Translations under genes and position numbers: made by a program
Assembly: GCA_964433345.1 (NCBI GenBank)
Contig: CAYSQJ010000012.1
Span: 1 to 64,000 of the forward strand
Length of the DNA: 64,000 nt
Origin: Ga0077527 sp964433345
GTDB lineage: Bacteria; Pseudomonadota; Gammaproteobacteria; Burkholderiales; SG8-41
Direction: 5' to 3'
Shown here: in pieces, positions 52,463 through 59,557 of the stretch
Layout: each line of letters starts with the position of its first letter
How positions within the stretch are numbered: the stretch's first letter is position 1
The notes under the pieces: model-generated
What the model was told of the DNA's origin: nothing
Seen by the model: only the letters and a program-made list of their open reading frames with translations
Database searches by the model: none

Positions 52463-53403
52463 GCGCTCCGCAATGGCGGGTCCGCCAGTACCACTACCTG
52501 TCGGAAAAAAGCCACGTTCACCCCTTTCTTGTCGACCTGTGGAATGAAGTCGCACAGGCCACCGGCGGCCGCATCACGGCAACAGTCACCGCGGGCAATG
52601 CCGGACTGCCACCGACCCACCAGGCGGTTGTCGACCTGCTGGTCGCCGGCGACATCGAGTTCTATGTGCTGATGGGCGGACTGCTGGGGCCGATGCTGCC
52701 GGCAATGGAAATCCAGGGGTTGCCTTTCGCCTTCGAAAGTCACGAACAGGTGCATCGTACGCTCGACGGCGCGCTTGGCGACTACCTGCGCAGTGAACTG
52801 CGTGCCAAGGGCATCCATGCGCTGCCCCACGGCTTGCTCGAGAACGGCTTCCGTCACATTTCCACGGTTGACCGGCCGATTGCCAAGGCGGCAGACCTCG
52901 AGGGCCTGCGCATCCGCATCCCCGAGGGAAAGATGTTTGCCGATGCCTTCGAAAGCCTTGGTGCGGTGCCGGTCGAAGTCAATGTGCTGAAGCTGTACGA
53001 CGCGCTGAAGAACCGCGACATCGATGCCCAGGAAAATCCACTGTCGATCACCGAGGCGCTGAAACTGCATGAGGTCACCCGCCATGTCGCGCTGGCCTCG
53101 CACATGTGGTCCGGGTTCAACCTGATCGCCAGCCGCCGCTTCTGGGATGCGCTGCCCGAGGATGTCCGGCAAACCATCGAAAACATCGCGCGCCGGCACG
53201 TGGCACGCCAGCGCGCGCATACCGACGCGCTGAATCGCAGCCTTGAATCGCGCATTGGCGACTGGGGCATGAGTGCCACGACAGTGGATCGCGGGGATTT
53301 CCGCAAACGCCTTCGGGATGCAGGTTTCTATCGGCGCTGGCGCGAAATCACCGGGGAAAAAGCCTGGCAGCTCCTGGAGGCCGGCGTCGGAAAAATATCA
53401 TAA
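52459..53403 (+). CDS. DctP-like TRAP solute-binding-fold protein without signal peptide
   Basis: A 314-residue protein of the DctP/TRAP receptor fold: LVDLWNEVAQATGGRITATV near residue 26, LPFAFESHEQVHRTL near 88, ADLEGLRIRIPEGKMFADAFESLGAVPVEV near 138, and the family Arg in that segment. It begins MSAPQWRVRQYHYLSEK, already the mature strand. The start is fixed by ATGA overlap with the VOC gene, so no leader can be added upstream. No DctQ or DctM genes are nearby. It may be a cytosolic binding protein or enzyme, or a receptor that lost export. Confidence 0.86.
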   Translation: MSAPQWRVRQYHYLSEKSHVHPFLVDLWNEVAQATGGRITATVTAGNAGLPPTHQAVVDLLVAGDIEFYVLMGGLLGPMLPAMEIQGLPFAFESHEQVHRTLDGALGDYLRSELRAKGIHALPHGLLENGFRHISTVDRPIAKAADLEGLRIRIPEGKMFADAFESLGAVPVEVNVLKLYDALKNRDIDAQENPLSITEALKLHEVTRHVALASHMWSGFNLIASRRFWDALPEDVRQTIENIARRHVARQRAHTDALNRSLESRIGDWGMSATTVDRGDFRKRLRDAGFYRRWREITGEKAWQLLEAGVGKIS

Positions 53404-53430
53404 GTTATTGTTTTTATTGATATTTTTATT
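53401..53430 (+). repeat. AT-rich repeat, copy E
   Basis: It starts exactly at the TAA stop of the DctP-like gene. TAAGTTATTGTTTTTATTGA differs from copy B in three positions over 20 bases. The A/T-rich stretch continues to about 53440, then meets the terminator hairpin at 53448-53466. Confidence 0.6.
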
Positions 53431-53447
53431 TAATTTATGAAGAAAGA

Positions 53448-53466
53448 AGCCCGGGTTCCCCGGGCT
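53448..53466 (-). terminator. Terminator hairpin at the end of the formate dehydrogenase operon
   Basis: AGCCCGGG-TTC-CCCGGGCT forms an 8-bp GC-rich stem with a 3-base loop. The minus-strand tail TTCTTTCTTC is T-rich, which suits termination of the fdh operon arriving from the right. The plus-strand DctP-like gene converges here, so the hairpin may serve both. Confidence 0.6.
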
Positions 53467-53493
53467 CCTTGAGCGAGGCTTATCAGCCGGCGG

Positions 53494-53736
53494 TTATTTT
53501 TTCGGTGATGCCGCTGTGCCGCCCTTCTGCTTCTTGTAACGATCCGCGACCCGATCCTGGGCTTTCGCCAGCTGATCCGCCTGCATTTTTGCCGCGTCGG
53601 CAGCTTTTTTCTTGGCGGCCTCCGCCACTGCCGGATCCACGGGCGGCGGTGCCGGCAACTTGGCCGACGCCGCCCCGATCAGGCAGCCCATCATCAACGC
53701 CATCATGGTTGTGACCGCTTTTTTTGGCGTATTCAT
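53494..53736 (-). CDS. Small exported Ala/Lys-rich protein of the fdh operon
   Basis: An 80-residue protein starting MNTPKKAVTTMMALMMG. It has a signal peptide to about residue 25 (AASAKLP), then a PPPVDPAVAEAAKKKAADAAK helix and a basic end (KKQKGGTAASPKK). Its ATG overlaps the stop of the gamma-subunit gene (ATGA), so it is a real last gene of the operon. A GTG 9 bases earlier is the alternative start. No known family recognised; possibly a periplasmic accessory to the formate dehydrogenase. Confidence 0.68.
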   Translation of the reverse strand: MNTPKKAVTTMMALMMGCLIGAASAKLPAPPPVDPAVAEAAKKKAADAAKMQADQLAKAQDRVADRYKKQKGGTAASPKK

Positions 53737-54785
53737 GTTCTCCACCCCTCCTTCAGAGACGAGGCCACGGCAGGACTGGCTGTCCCGCCGCCGCCTTTGT
53801 TTCCGGCAACAACTTCCCGGTACCAGTATTCGTGGTGTTCCTTCGCCCAGACTTCATCCACATAGCCGGTGCGCATGGATTCATATGCACCTTCGACGCC
53901 GATCGTACCCATGTAGATATGCCCCAGCGACAGCGTCATGAACACCACCGCCGCTATGGCATGGATCACGTTCATTTGCTGCATCAGCTCGCGGCCCTGT
54001 GCGAAGTTCGGGAAATTGAGCACCAGGCCGGTGACGCTGACAACCACGCCAAGCAGCGTGACACCAATCCAGAACCAGGCTTTCTCGCCGGCGTTGAAAC
54101 GGCCGGAAGGCACATGGGTTCCCGAGAACAGTCCGCCGGCCTTGGCAAACCACTGCAAATCCTGCGCCTTCGGCAGGTTGTCCTTCACAAAGGTGAGGAA
54201 CATCAGGATCGTGCAGAAGGCGAACACCGGTCCGACAAAGTTGTGTACCAGCTTGGATGCCGTCGCCAGCCAGGAGAACAGGGTATAGCCGAAAACCGGC
54301 AGCAGGATGTGCTTGCCGAAGAGGATCACGATGCCGGTAACTGCCAGCAACACGAAGCTGATGGCAGCGCCCCAGTGCACCATGCGGTCCCAGGCGCCAA
54401 AGCGCAGCAGTTTCCTGCCAGTGGGCTTGTCATGCAGTTTGAGCGGCCCCTTCAGCGAGTAAAAAGCGCCGATGATGATCATCATCGCCACTATCAGCCA
54501 GCCGCCGTAGATGGTAATCGGTCCGTTGCGCAGTTGCCGCCAGGTCTCGCCGGCGGGCAACATCAGCACCGCGGTCTCGACACCGCGGACCTGTGTGGTC
54601 TGGTACGGGTTGTCTCCACTGCGCACATCGCGCCATACCGGCGCATTGTTGCCGGGCTGCGCCTGTTGGCGCGCGGCCTGCTCCTGCGCCGAACTGGTGT
54701 CGGCAGCCGCGGCCGGCATCGCCAGCGCAGCGAACAGCGCACAGGATGCGGCGACCAGCCAATTCTTCAGGACTCTTGCCTGCAT
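53733..54785 (-). CDS. fdhC: Formate dehydrogenase gamma subunit (cytochrome b556)
   Basis: A 350-residue haem-b membrane subunit that passes electrons from the beta subunit to quinone. A signal peptide (to about residue 27) and a short periplasmic segment precede four helices. WDRMVHWGAAISFVLLAVTGIVILFGK near 135 and LVHNFVGPVFAFCTILMFLTFVKD near 180 hold the haem His ligands, as does NVIHAIAAVVFMTLSLGHIYMG near 275-296. It is longer than E. coli FdnI (217 aa) because of the N-terminal segment, a form common in betaproteobacteria. AGGAGGTGCC precedes the start. Confidence 0.9.
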   Translation of the reverse strand: MQARVLKNWLVAASCALFAALAMPAAAADTSSAQEQAARQQAQPGNNAPVWRDVRSGDNPYQTTQVRGVETAVLMLPAGETWRQLRNGPITIYGGWLIVAMMIIIGAFYSLKGPLKLHDKPTGRKLLRFGAWDRMVHWGAAISFVLLAVTGIVILFGKHILLPVFGYTLFSWLATASKLVHNFVGPVFAFCTILMFLTFVKDNLPKAQDLQWFAKAGGLFSGTHVPSGRFNAGEKAWFWIGVTLLGVVVSVTGLVLNFPNFAQGRELMQQMNVIHAIAAVVFMTLSLGHIYMGTIGVEGAYESMRTGYVDEVWAKEHHEYWYREVVAGNKGGGGTASPAVASSLKEGWRT

Positions 54786-54803
54786 GGCACCTCCTCTTGA
54801 CCT

Positions 54804-55028
54804 TCAGTTGCCGCTGATGCGGGCGTATTCGTTCTGGCCAATGGTGCGCGCCCTGATCGTCTTGTCCCAGGCCGCGCGGTCGTTCTTGAAGCGCTCATTG
54901 TCCCAGGGACGCGCATCCGGCTTGCCTTGATACTCACCCTGCTTGTAGACGGTGACCTGCGTTTTCTCACCGCAGCCCGCCAGCAGCAGGGCACAGCAGG
55001 CGCCGGCCGATATCAGCGCCCTGCTCAT
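54804..55028 (-). CDS. Small lipoprotein of the fdh operon
   Basis: A 74-residue protein with a lipobox LLLAGC (Cys19), then GEKTQVTVYKQGEYQGKPDARP and a WDNERFKNDRAAWDKTIRARTIGQNEYARI tail rich in Arg, Asn and Trp (spread over about 42-72). It overlaps the beta-subunit stop by 4 bp and lies 18 bp before the gamma gene. Its place between beta and gamma suggests a periplasmic-face assembly or stabilising factor. No assigned family. Confidence 0.78.
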   Translation of the reverse strand: MSRALISAGACCALLLAGCGEKTQVTVYKQGEYQGKPDARPWDNERFKNDRAAWDKTIRARTIGQNEYARISGN

Positions 55029-55648
55029 GATTTGGCTCCCGCAGGCGGTGTTGCCCCTTTCTCCGGCTTGCCGTAGGCCGTGCCCCAGCCCCAGACCTCG
55101 GCACCCTTGCCCCGTTTGAGCACGCGGTTGCGGTAGATGTCCGCGACCACGTCACCGTCACCGCCGAGCAGGGCCTTGGTCGAGCACATCTCGGCGCAGG
55201 CCGGCAGCTTGCCCTCGGCCAGGCGGTTGCGCCCGTACTTCTGGAACTCCGCTGCGGAGTTGTCGGCCTCGGGACCGCCCGCACAGAACGTGCACTTGTC
55301 CATCTTGCCGCGCATTCCGAAAGCGCCATCCTGCGGAAACTGTGGCGCGCCGAAGGGACAGGCATAGAAGCAGTAGCCGCAGCCGATGCACAGATCCTTG
55401 TCATGGAGGACCACGCCTTCGGAGGTTTTGTAGAAGCAGTCGACCGGACACACCGCCATGCACGGCGCATCCGAGCAGTGCATGCAGGCTACCGAGATCG
55501 ACTTCTCGCCCGGCAGGCCGTCGTTGAGCGTCACCACCCGGCGCCGGTTCACGCCCCAGGGCACCTCGTGCTCGTTCTTGCAGGCAGTCACGCAGCCGTT
55601 GCACTCGATGCAGCGCTCGGCATCACACAGGAATTTCATTCTGGCCAT
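55025..55648 (-). CDS. fdhB: Formate dehydrogenase beta subunit (4Fe-4S)
   Basis: A 207-residue ferredoxin-like electron-transfer subunit. Four Cys clusters are visible: CIECNGCVTACKN near residue 13, CMHCSDAPCMAVCPVDC near 55, CIGCGYCFYACPFGAPQ near 87, and CTFCAGG near 118 with ACAEMCSTKALL near 151. They supply four [4Fe-4S] clusters. It lacks the C-terminal membrane helix of E. coli FdnH/FdoH. CAGGAG precedes the start; 24 bp after the alpha gene. Confidence 0.94.
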   Translation of the reverse strand: MARMKFLCDAERCIECNGCVTACKNEHEVPWGVNRRRVVTLNDGLPGEKSISVACMHCSDAPCMAVCPVDCFYKTSEGVVLHDKDLCIGCGYCFYACPFGAPQFPQDGAFGMRGKMDKCTFCAGGPEADNSAAEFQKYGRNRLAEGKLPACAEMCSTKALLGGDGDVVADIYRNRVLKRGKGAEVWGWGTAYGKPEKGATPPAGAKS

Positions 55649-55672
55649 GTTGTTCTCCTGGATCTCTGGTCG

Positions 55673-58591
55673 TTATGCCTTGGACACCTGGCACAGCGTG
55701 GTCTTGGTTTCCTGCATCATGGTCACGATGTCGTAACCATAAGTGGTCGCCGTGTTGACCGCCTCGCCGCGCACCACCGGAGCAGCACCTTCCGGGTAAT
55801 GCTTCTTCATGTCCTCGCCCATCCACCAGCCGGCAAAGTGGAAGGGCAGGAACACGGTGCCCGCGCCGACGCGCTCGGTGACCAGCGTCTTGACCTTGAG
55901 CCGCGCCTTGGTCGGCGACTCGACCCAGACATACTCGTTGTTGCGCACGCCGCGGTCGTTGGCATCCTTCGGGTTGATCTCGACGAACATCTCCTGCTGC
56001 AGCTCGGCCAGCCAGGGATTCGACCGGGTTTCGTCGCCGCCGCCCTCGTATTCCACCAGCCGTCCGCTGGTCATGATCAGCGGGTACTGCTTGCCGGCAT
56101 CCTTGTTGGCGTCCTGCACCGTCTTGAACAGCACCGGCAGGCGCCAGCGGTTCTTCTGGTCGGCGTGGGTCGGGTATTTCTCGATCAGGTCGGGACGCGG
56201 GCTGTACAGCGGCTCGCGATGCAGCGGCACCGGGTCCGGGAAGTTCCAGACCATCGCGCGCGCCTTGGCATTGCCGAAGGGATGGCAGCCGTGTTTCATG
56301 CAGACACGCTGGATGCCGCCCGAGAGATCGGTTTTCCAGTTCTTGCCTTCGGCAAGTTTCTTCTCGTCCTCGGTCAGCTCGTCCCACCACCCGAGTTTCT
56401 TCAGCAGCGTATGGTCAAACTCCGGATAGCCGGTGGTCAGGTCCGCACCTTTCGAATGCGAACCATCCTCCGCCAGTAGACTGACGCCGTCGCGCTCCAC
56501 CCCGAAATTGGCACGGAAGTTCCCGCCGCCATCCATGACGTGCCGGTCGGTCTGGTACAGGTTGGGCGAGCCCGGATGCTTGATCGCGGCGGTGCCAAAA
56601 CATGGCCACGGCAAACCGAAATAATCGCCGTCGAGCACGTAGCCGGTCTTCGCGTCCTTGCCGCCTTTCGCGCGCAGTGACTTGATGTCGAAGACATGCA
56701 TGTTGCGCATGTGCGCCTGCAGCCGCTCCGGCGACTGGCCGGTGTAACCGATGGTCCACACCCCGCGGTTGATCTCGCGCAGCGTGTCTTCCATGTCGGG
56801 CTCGTCCATGCCGCCCTTGCCTTTGGAGAGTTTGATCTTCGCCGTGAACTCCTTGGCAAAGCCGAATTTCTGCGCCAGCTGGTACATGATCATGTGGTCG
56901 GTGCGCGATTCGAACATCGGCTCGATCACCTTCTCGCGCCACTGGATCGAACGGTTGGAGGCGGTGCAGGAGCCGGCGCATTCGAGTTGGGTCGCCGCCG
57001 GCAGCAGGTAAACGCCGTCCTTGCGCGCCATCGCCGCCATCGCCGCGGTGGCCGAGGGATAGGGGTCGATGACCACCAGCGTGTCGAGCTTCTTGATTGC
57101 ATCGATCATTTCCTTGCCGCGACTCTGGCTGTTCGGCGCATGCCCCCAGAACACCACCGCCTTGACGTTGTTGTCCTGGTCGATCAGCTCGTTCTTTTCC
57201 AGCACCGCATCGATCCAGCGCGACACCGTGATGCCCGGCTTGGTCATCATCCCCGGTGCGAACTGCTTCTTGATCCACTCGAAATCGACACCCCAGACGC
57301 TGGCGAAATGTTTCCAGGAGCCTTCGGCGATGCCGTAGTACCCCGGCAGCGAATCCGGATTCGGGCCGACATCGGTTGCGCCCTGTACATTGTCATGGCC
57401 ACGGTAGATGTTGCAGCCGCCGCCGGAAACGCCGACATTGCCCAGCGCCAGTTGCAGGATGCAGGAGGCGCGGACGATCGCGTTGCCGTTGGTGTGCTGG
57501 GTCTGGCCCATCGCCCAGACAATGGTGCTGGGCCTGTTCTTGGCCATCTTCTCGGCGACGTCGCGGACCTCGGCCTCCTTCATGCCGGTGACTTCCTCGA
57601 CCTTGTCGGGAGTCCACTTCGCAGCCTCCTCCTTCACCTTGTCCATGCCGTAGACACGGGCCTTGATGTAGTCCTTGTCCTCCCAGCCGTTCTTGAAGAT
57701 GTGGTGCAGCAGGCCCATCAGGAACGCGACGTCGGTTCCCGAGCGGATACGGTAGTAGGTGTCAGCCTTGGCCGCGGTGCGGGTAAAGCGAGGATCAACG
57801 ACGATCACCTTGGCGCCGTTTTCCTTGGCGTGCAGTGTGTGCAGCATCGACACCGGATGCGCCTCGGCGGCGTTGGAACCGAAGAACAGGATGCACTTCG
57901 AGTTCTGCTCGTCGTTGTAGGAGTTGGTCATCGCACCATAACCCCAGGTATTGGCGACGCCGGCGACCGTGGTCGAATGGCAGATGCGCGCCTGGTGGTC
58001 CATGTTGTTGGTGCCGAAGAAGGACACGAACTTGCGGAACAGGTAGGACTGCTCATTGTTGTGCTTGGAGGAGCCGATCCAGAAAGTCGCATCGGGGCCG
58101 GATTCCTTGCGGACCTTCAACAGGCGGTCACTGACCTCGGTCAGTGCCTGGTCCCAGGAAATTTTTTCCCACTTGCCGTTGCTGAGCTTCATCGGCGAAC
58201 GCAGGCGGTGCGAGATTTCGTGCATGCCGTGCTCGCGGATCGATGCACCCTTGGCACAATGGGCGCCGAGGTTGATCGGCGAATCGAACACCGGTTCCTG
58301 GCGCACCCACACGCCGTTCTGGACCACGGCGTCGATCGCGCAGCCCACCGAGCAGTGGGTGCAGATCGTGCGCTTGACCTCGACCGTGCCGCCCGCGGCC
58401 TTGTCCGCAGCCTCGGCCTTGCGCATCACCGGGAACGGCAACTGCGACAGCGCCGCAGCACCGCCCGCGGCCATGCCACTGCGTTTCAGGAAAGTGCGAC
58501 GGTCAATGGTGCTGCCGAGGAAGGCCGATGCGCCTCGCGCAAGCCGGTTCCGGGCGGGTGCCGTCTGGCTGGATTTGCGGGTGAGTAACAT
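55673..58591 (-). CDS. fdhA: Formate dehydrogenase alpha subunit (bis-MGD Mo/W enzyme)
   Basis: A 972-residue catalytic subunit. The Tat signal DRRTFLKRSG is at residues 30-39. The [4Fe-4S] ligands are Cys77, Cys80, Cys84 and Cys112. The metal-ligand motif QARICHSTTVAG has Cys204 and His205. E. coli FdnG has selenocysteine at the matching position, so this is a cysteine form. Downstream, GAMTN and GSNAAEAHPVSM match the FdnG-type active site, and the C-terminal molybdopterin-dinucleotide domain is complete. It should oxidise formate in the periplasm and feed quinone through FdhB and FdhC. Start at 58591; the preceding 15 residues of the frame are excluded. Confidence 0.94.
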   Translation of the reverse strand: MLLTRKSSQTAPARNRLARGASAFLGSTIDRRTFLKRSGMAAGGAAALSQLPFPVMRKAEAADKAAGGTVEVKRTICTHCSVGCAIDAVVQNGVWVRQEPVFDSPINLGAHCAKGASIREHGMHEISHRLRSPMKLSNGKWEKISWDQALTEVSDRLLKVRKESGPDATFWIGSSKHNNEQSYLFRKFVSFFGTNNMDHQARICHSTTVAGVANTWGYGAMTNSYNDEQNSKCILFFGSNAAEAHPVSMLHTLHAKENGAKVIVVDPRFTRTAAKADTYYRIRSGTDVAFLMGLLHHIFKNGWEDKDYIKARVYGMDKVKEEAAKWTPDKVEEVTGMKEAEVRDVAEKMAKNRPSTIVWAMGQTQHTNGNAIVRASCILQLALGNVGVSGGGCNIYRGHDNVQGATDVGPNPDSLPGYYGIAEGSWKHFASVWGVDFEWIKKQFAPGMMTKPGITVSRWIDAVLEKNELIDQDNNVKAVVFWGHAPNSQSRGKEMIDAIKKLDTLVVIDPYPSATAAMAAMARKDGVYLLPAATQLECAGSCTASNRSIQWREKVIEPMFESRTDHMIMYQLAQKFGFAKEFTAKIKLSKGKGGMDEPDMEDTLREINRGVWTIGYTGQSPERLQAHMRNMHVFDIKSLRAKGGKDAKTGYVLDGDYFGLPWPCFGTAAIKHPGSPNLYQTDRHVMDGGGNFRANFGVERDGVSLLAEDGSHSKGADLTTGYPEFDHTLLKKLGWWDELTEDEKKLAEGKNWKTDLSGGIQRVCMKHGCHPFGNAKARAMVWNFPDPVPLHREPLYSPRPDLIEKYPTHADQKNRWRLPVLFKTVQDANKDAGKQYPLIMTSGRLVEYEGGGDETRSNPWLAELQQEMFVEINPKDANDRGVRNNEYVWVESPTKARLKVKTLVTERVGAGTVFLPFHFAGWWMGEDMKKHYPEGAAPVVRGEAVNTATTYGYDIVTMMQETKTTLCQVSKA

Positions 58592-58601
58592 GGCTCGCTC
58601 C

Positions 58602-58790
58602 TCAGACCTTGGTGGTTTCGTAATAACGGCGCACATGCGCCGTCAGCTGGTAGCCCTTGCCCTGCTGCGCAACCTGCTTGGCCTCCGGATTCGGCCCGCC
58701 GGCCGTCCGGGTGGCGACCACGGCTGCAGCGGCGACACCGCCTGCACTGGCTGCTGCAAGAAATTTCCTGCGGCTCATCTTGGCATTCAT
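58602..58790 (-). CDS. Small Tat-signal protein of the fdh region
   Basis: A 62-residue protein: MNAKMSRRKFLAAASAGGVA then AAAVVATRT and a short polar tail (AEAKQ-type, GKGYQLTAHVRRYYETTKV). A twin-Arg signal (SRRKFLA) occupies most of it. It matches the short 'formate dehydrogenase region Tat-associated' proteins that precede fdhA in betaproteobacteria. It starts with a GGAGG site and lies 10 bp before fdhA. Function unknown, possibly in export or maturation of the alpha subunit. Confidence 0.85.
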   Translation of the reverse strand: MNAKMSRRKFLAAASAGGVAAAAVVATRTAGGPNPEAKQVAQQGKGYQLTAHVRRYYETTKV

Positions 58791-58802
58791 GTCGATCCTC
58801 CT

Positions 58803-59441
58803 TCAGGCAAGCTCGAAATATACGGATTCGTTGGCAAAAAAAGCGGTGACAAAGCGCGAAACATCACGATAAAAAAGGGCCTGCTCTGCCCCCTCCAGAG
58901 CCGCACACAAGGCAGCATGCCAGGGGGAAAGATAACTTTGGAAAAACCGCTGCTGTGCGGCAAAAGAAGTCTCCGCATCCCCCTCGTCGACGATCAAACC
59001 CCGCATCACGTCGCAAAGAGCGGAGATGTGGTCTTCGTATTCCGATGCGTCATTGCTGCGCCGGAAGCCGAGACGAATGAGGTCTTCACGCAACTCTGCC
59101 AGCAGATGCCCCTTGCGCTGCCCCTGCATGTAACTCGACGCGTAAAGCGACACGGTTGGACGTCCGGTGCTGACGAACAGCGCATCGAACTCGCCGCGCA
59201 GGGTTTCGGGTTCAGCCTGCCGGACAGCATTAACGAGGATTTGCCAGGCTTGCGACAATTCGTCCGAGCCGGTGATGACCCCACGTGAATCGGCAATCTG
59301 CTGCAGCAAGGCAGCGCCCGGTGGTGCGAAAAATAGGTGGCTCAACAGGCCGTACAGCGCGCTACGGACGGCATCCCCATCCTCTCTCACGGAGATGGCG
59401 GGCACAGCTTGTCTGTGTGGTAGTGCCGTCGCGCTAATCAT
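58803..59441 (-). CDS. TorD/DmsD family molybdoenzyme chaperone
   Basis: A 212-residue all-helical cytoplasmic protein with RSALYGLLSHLFFAPPGAALL near residue 26, the TorD-type GEFDALFVSTGRPTVSLYASSYMQG near 82, and EDHISALCDVMRGLIVDEG near 134. TorD/DmsD chaperones hold the Tat signal and apo-enzyme until the cofactor is inserted. It sits directly upstream of the two Tat-signal genes, whose products are the probable clients. A 116-bp gap separates it from the polyferredoxin gene. Confidence 0.87.
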   Translation of the reverse strand: MISATALPHRQAVPAISVREDGDAVRSALYGLLSHLFFAPPGAALLQQIADSRGVITGSDELSQAWQILVNAVRQAEPETLRGEFDALFVSTGRPTVSLYASSYMQGQRKGHLLAELREDLIRLGFRRSNDASEYEDHISALCDVMRGLIVDEGDAETSFAAQQRFFQSYLSPWHAALCAALEGAEQALFYRDVSRFVTAFFANESVYFELA

Positions 59442-59557
59442 TTTCTGCCGTCGCAGCCAATATGTGAAACAGTGCCTATCTTAGGTGCGTTTTTCCCAAA
59501 CATCCACCCTGTTCGCGTCGGGGGCAAGCGATTCGTGAAAGGCATCAAAAGACAACA

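Noticed and set aside
57975..57990. Selenocysteine codon in fdhA
   Set aside because: The matching codon encodes Cys (residue 204) and there is no in-frame TGA, so no SECIS is needed.
56696..58588. 630-residue plus-strand open frame opposite fdhA
   Set aside because: Shadow of the formate dehydrogenase alpha subunit; no known motif and no ribosome binding site.
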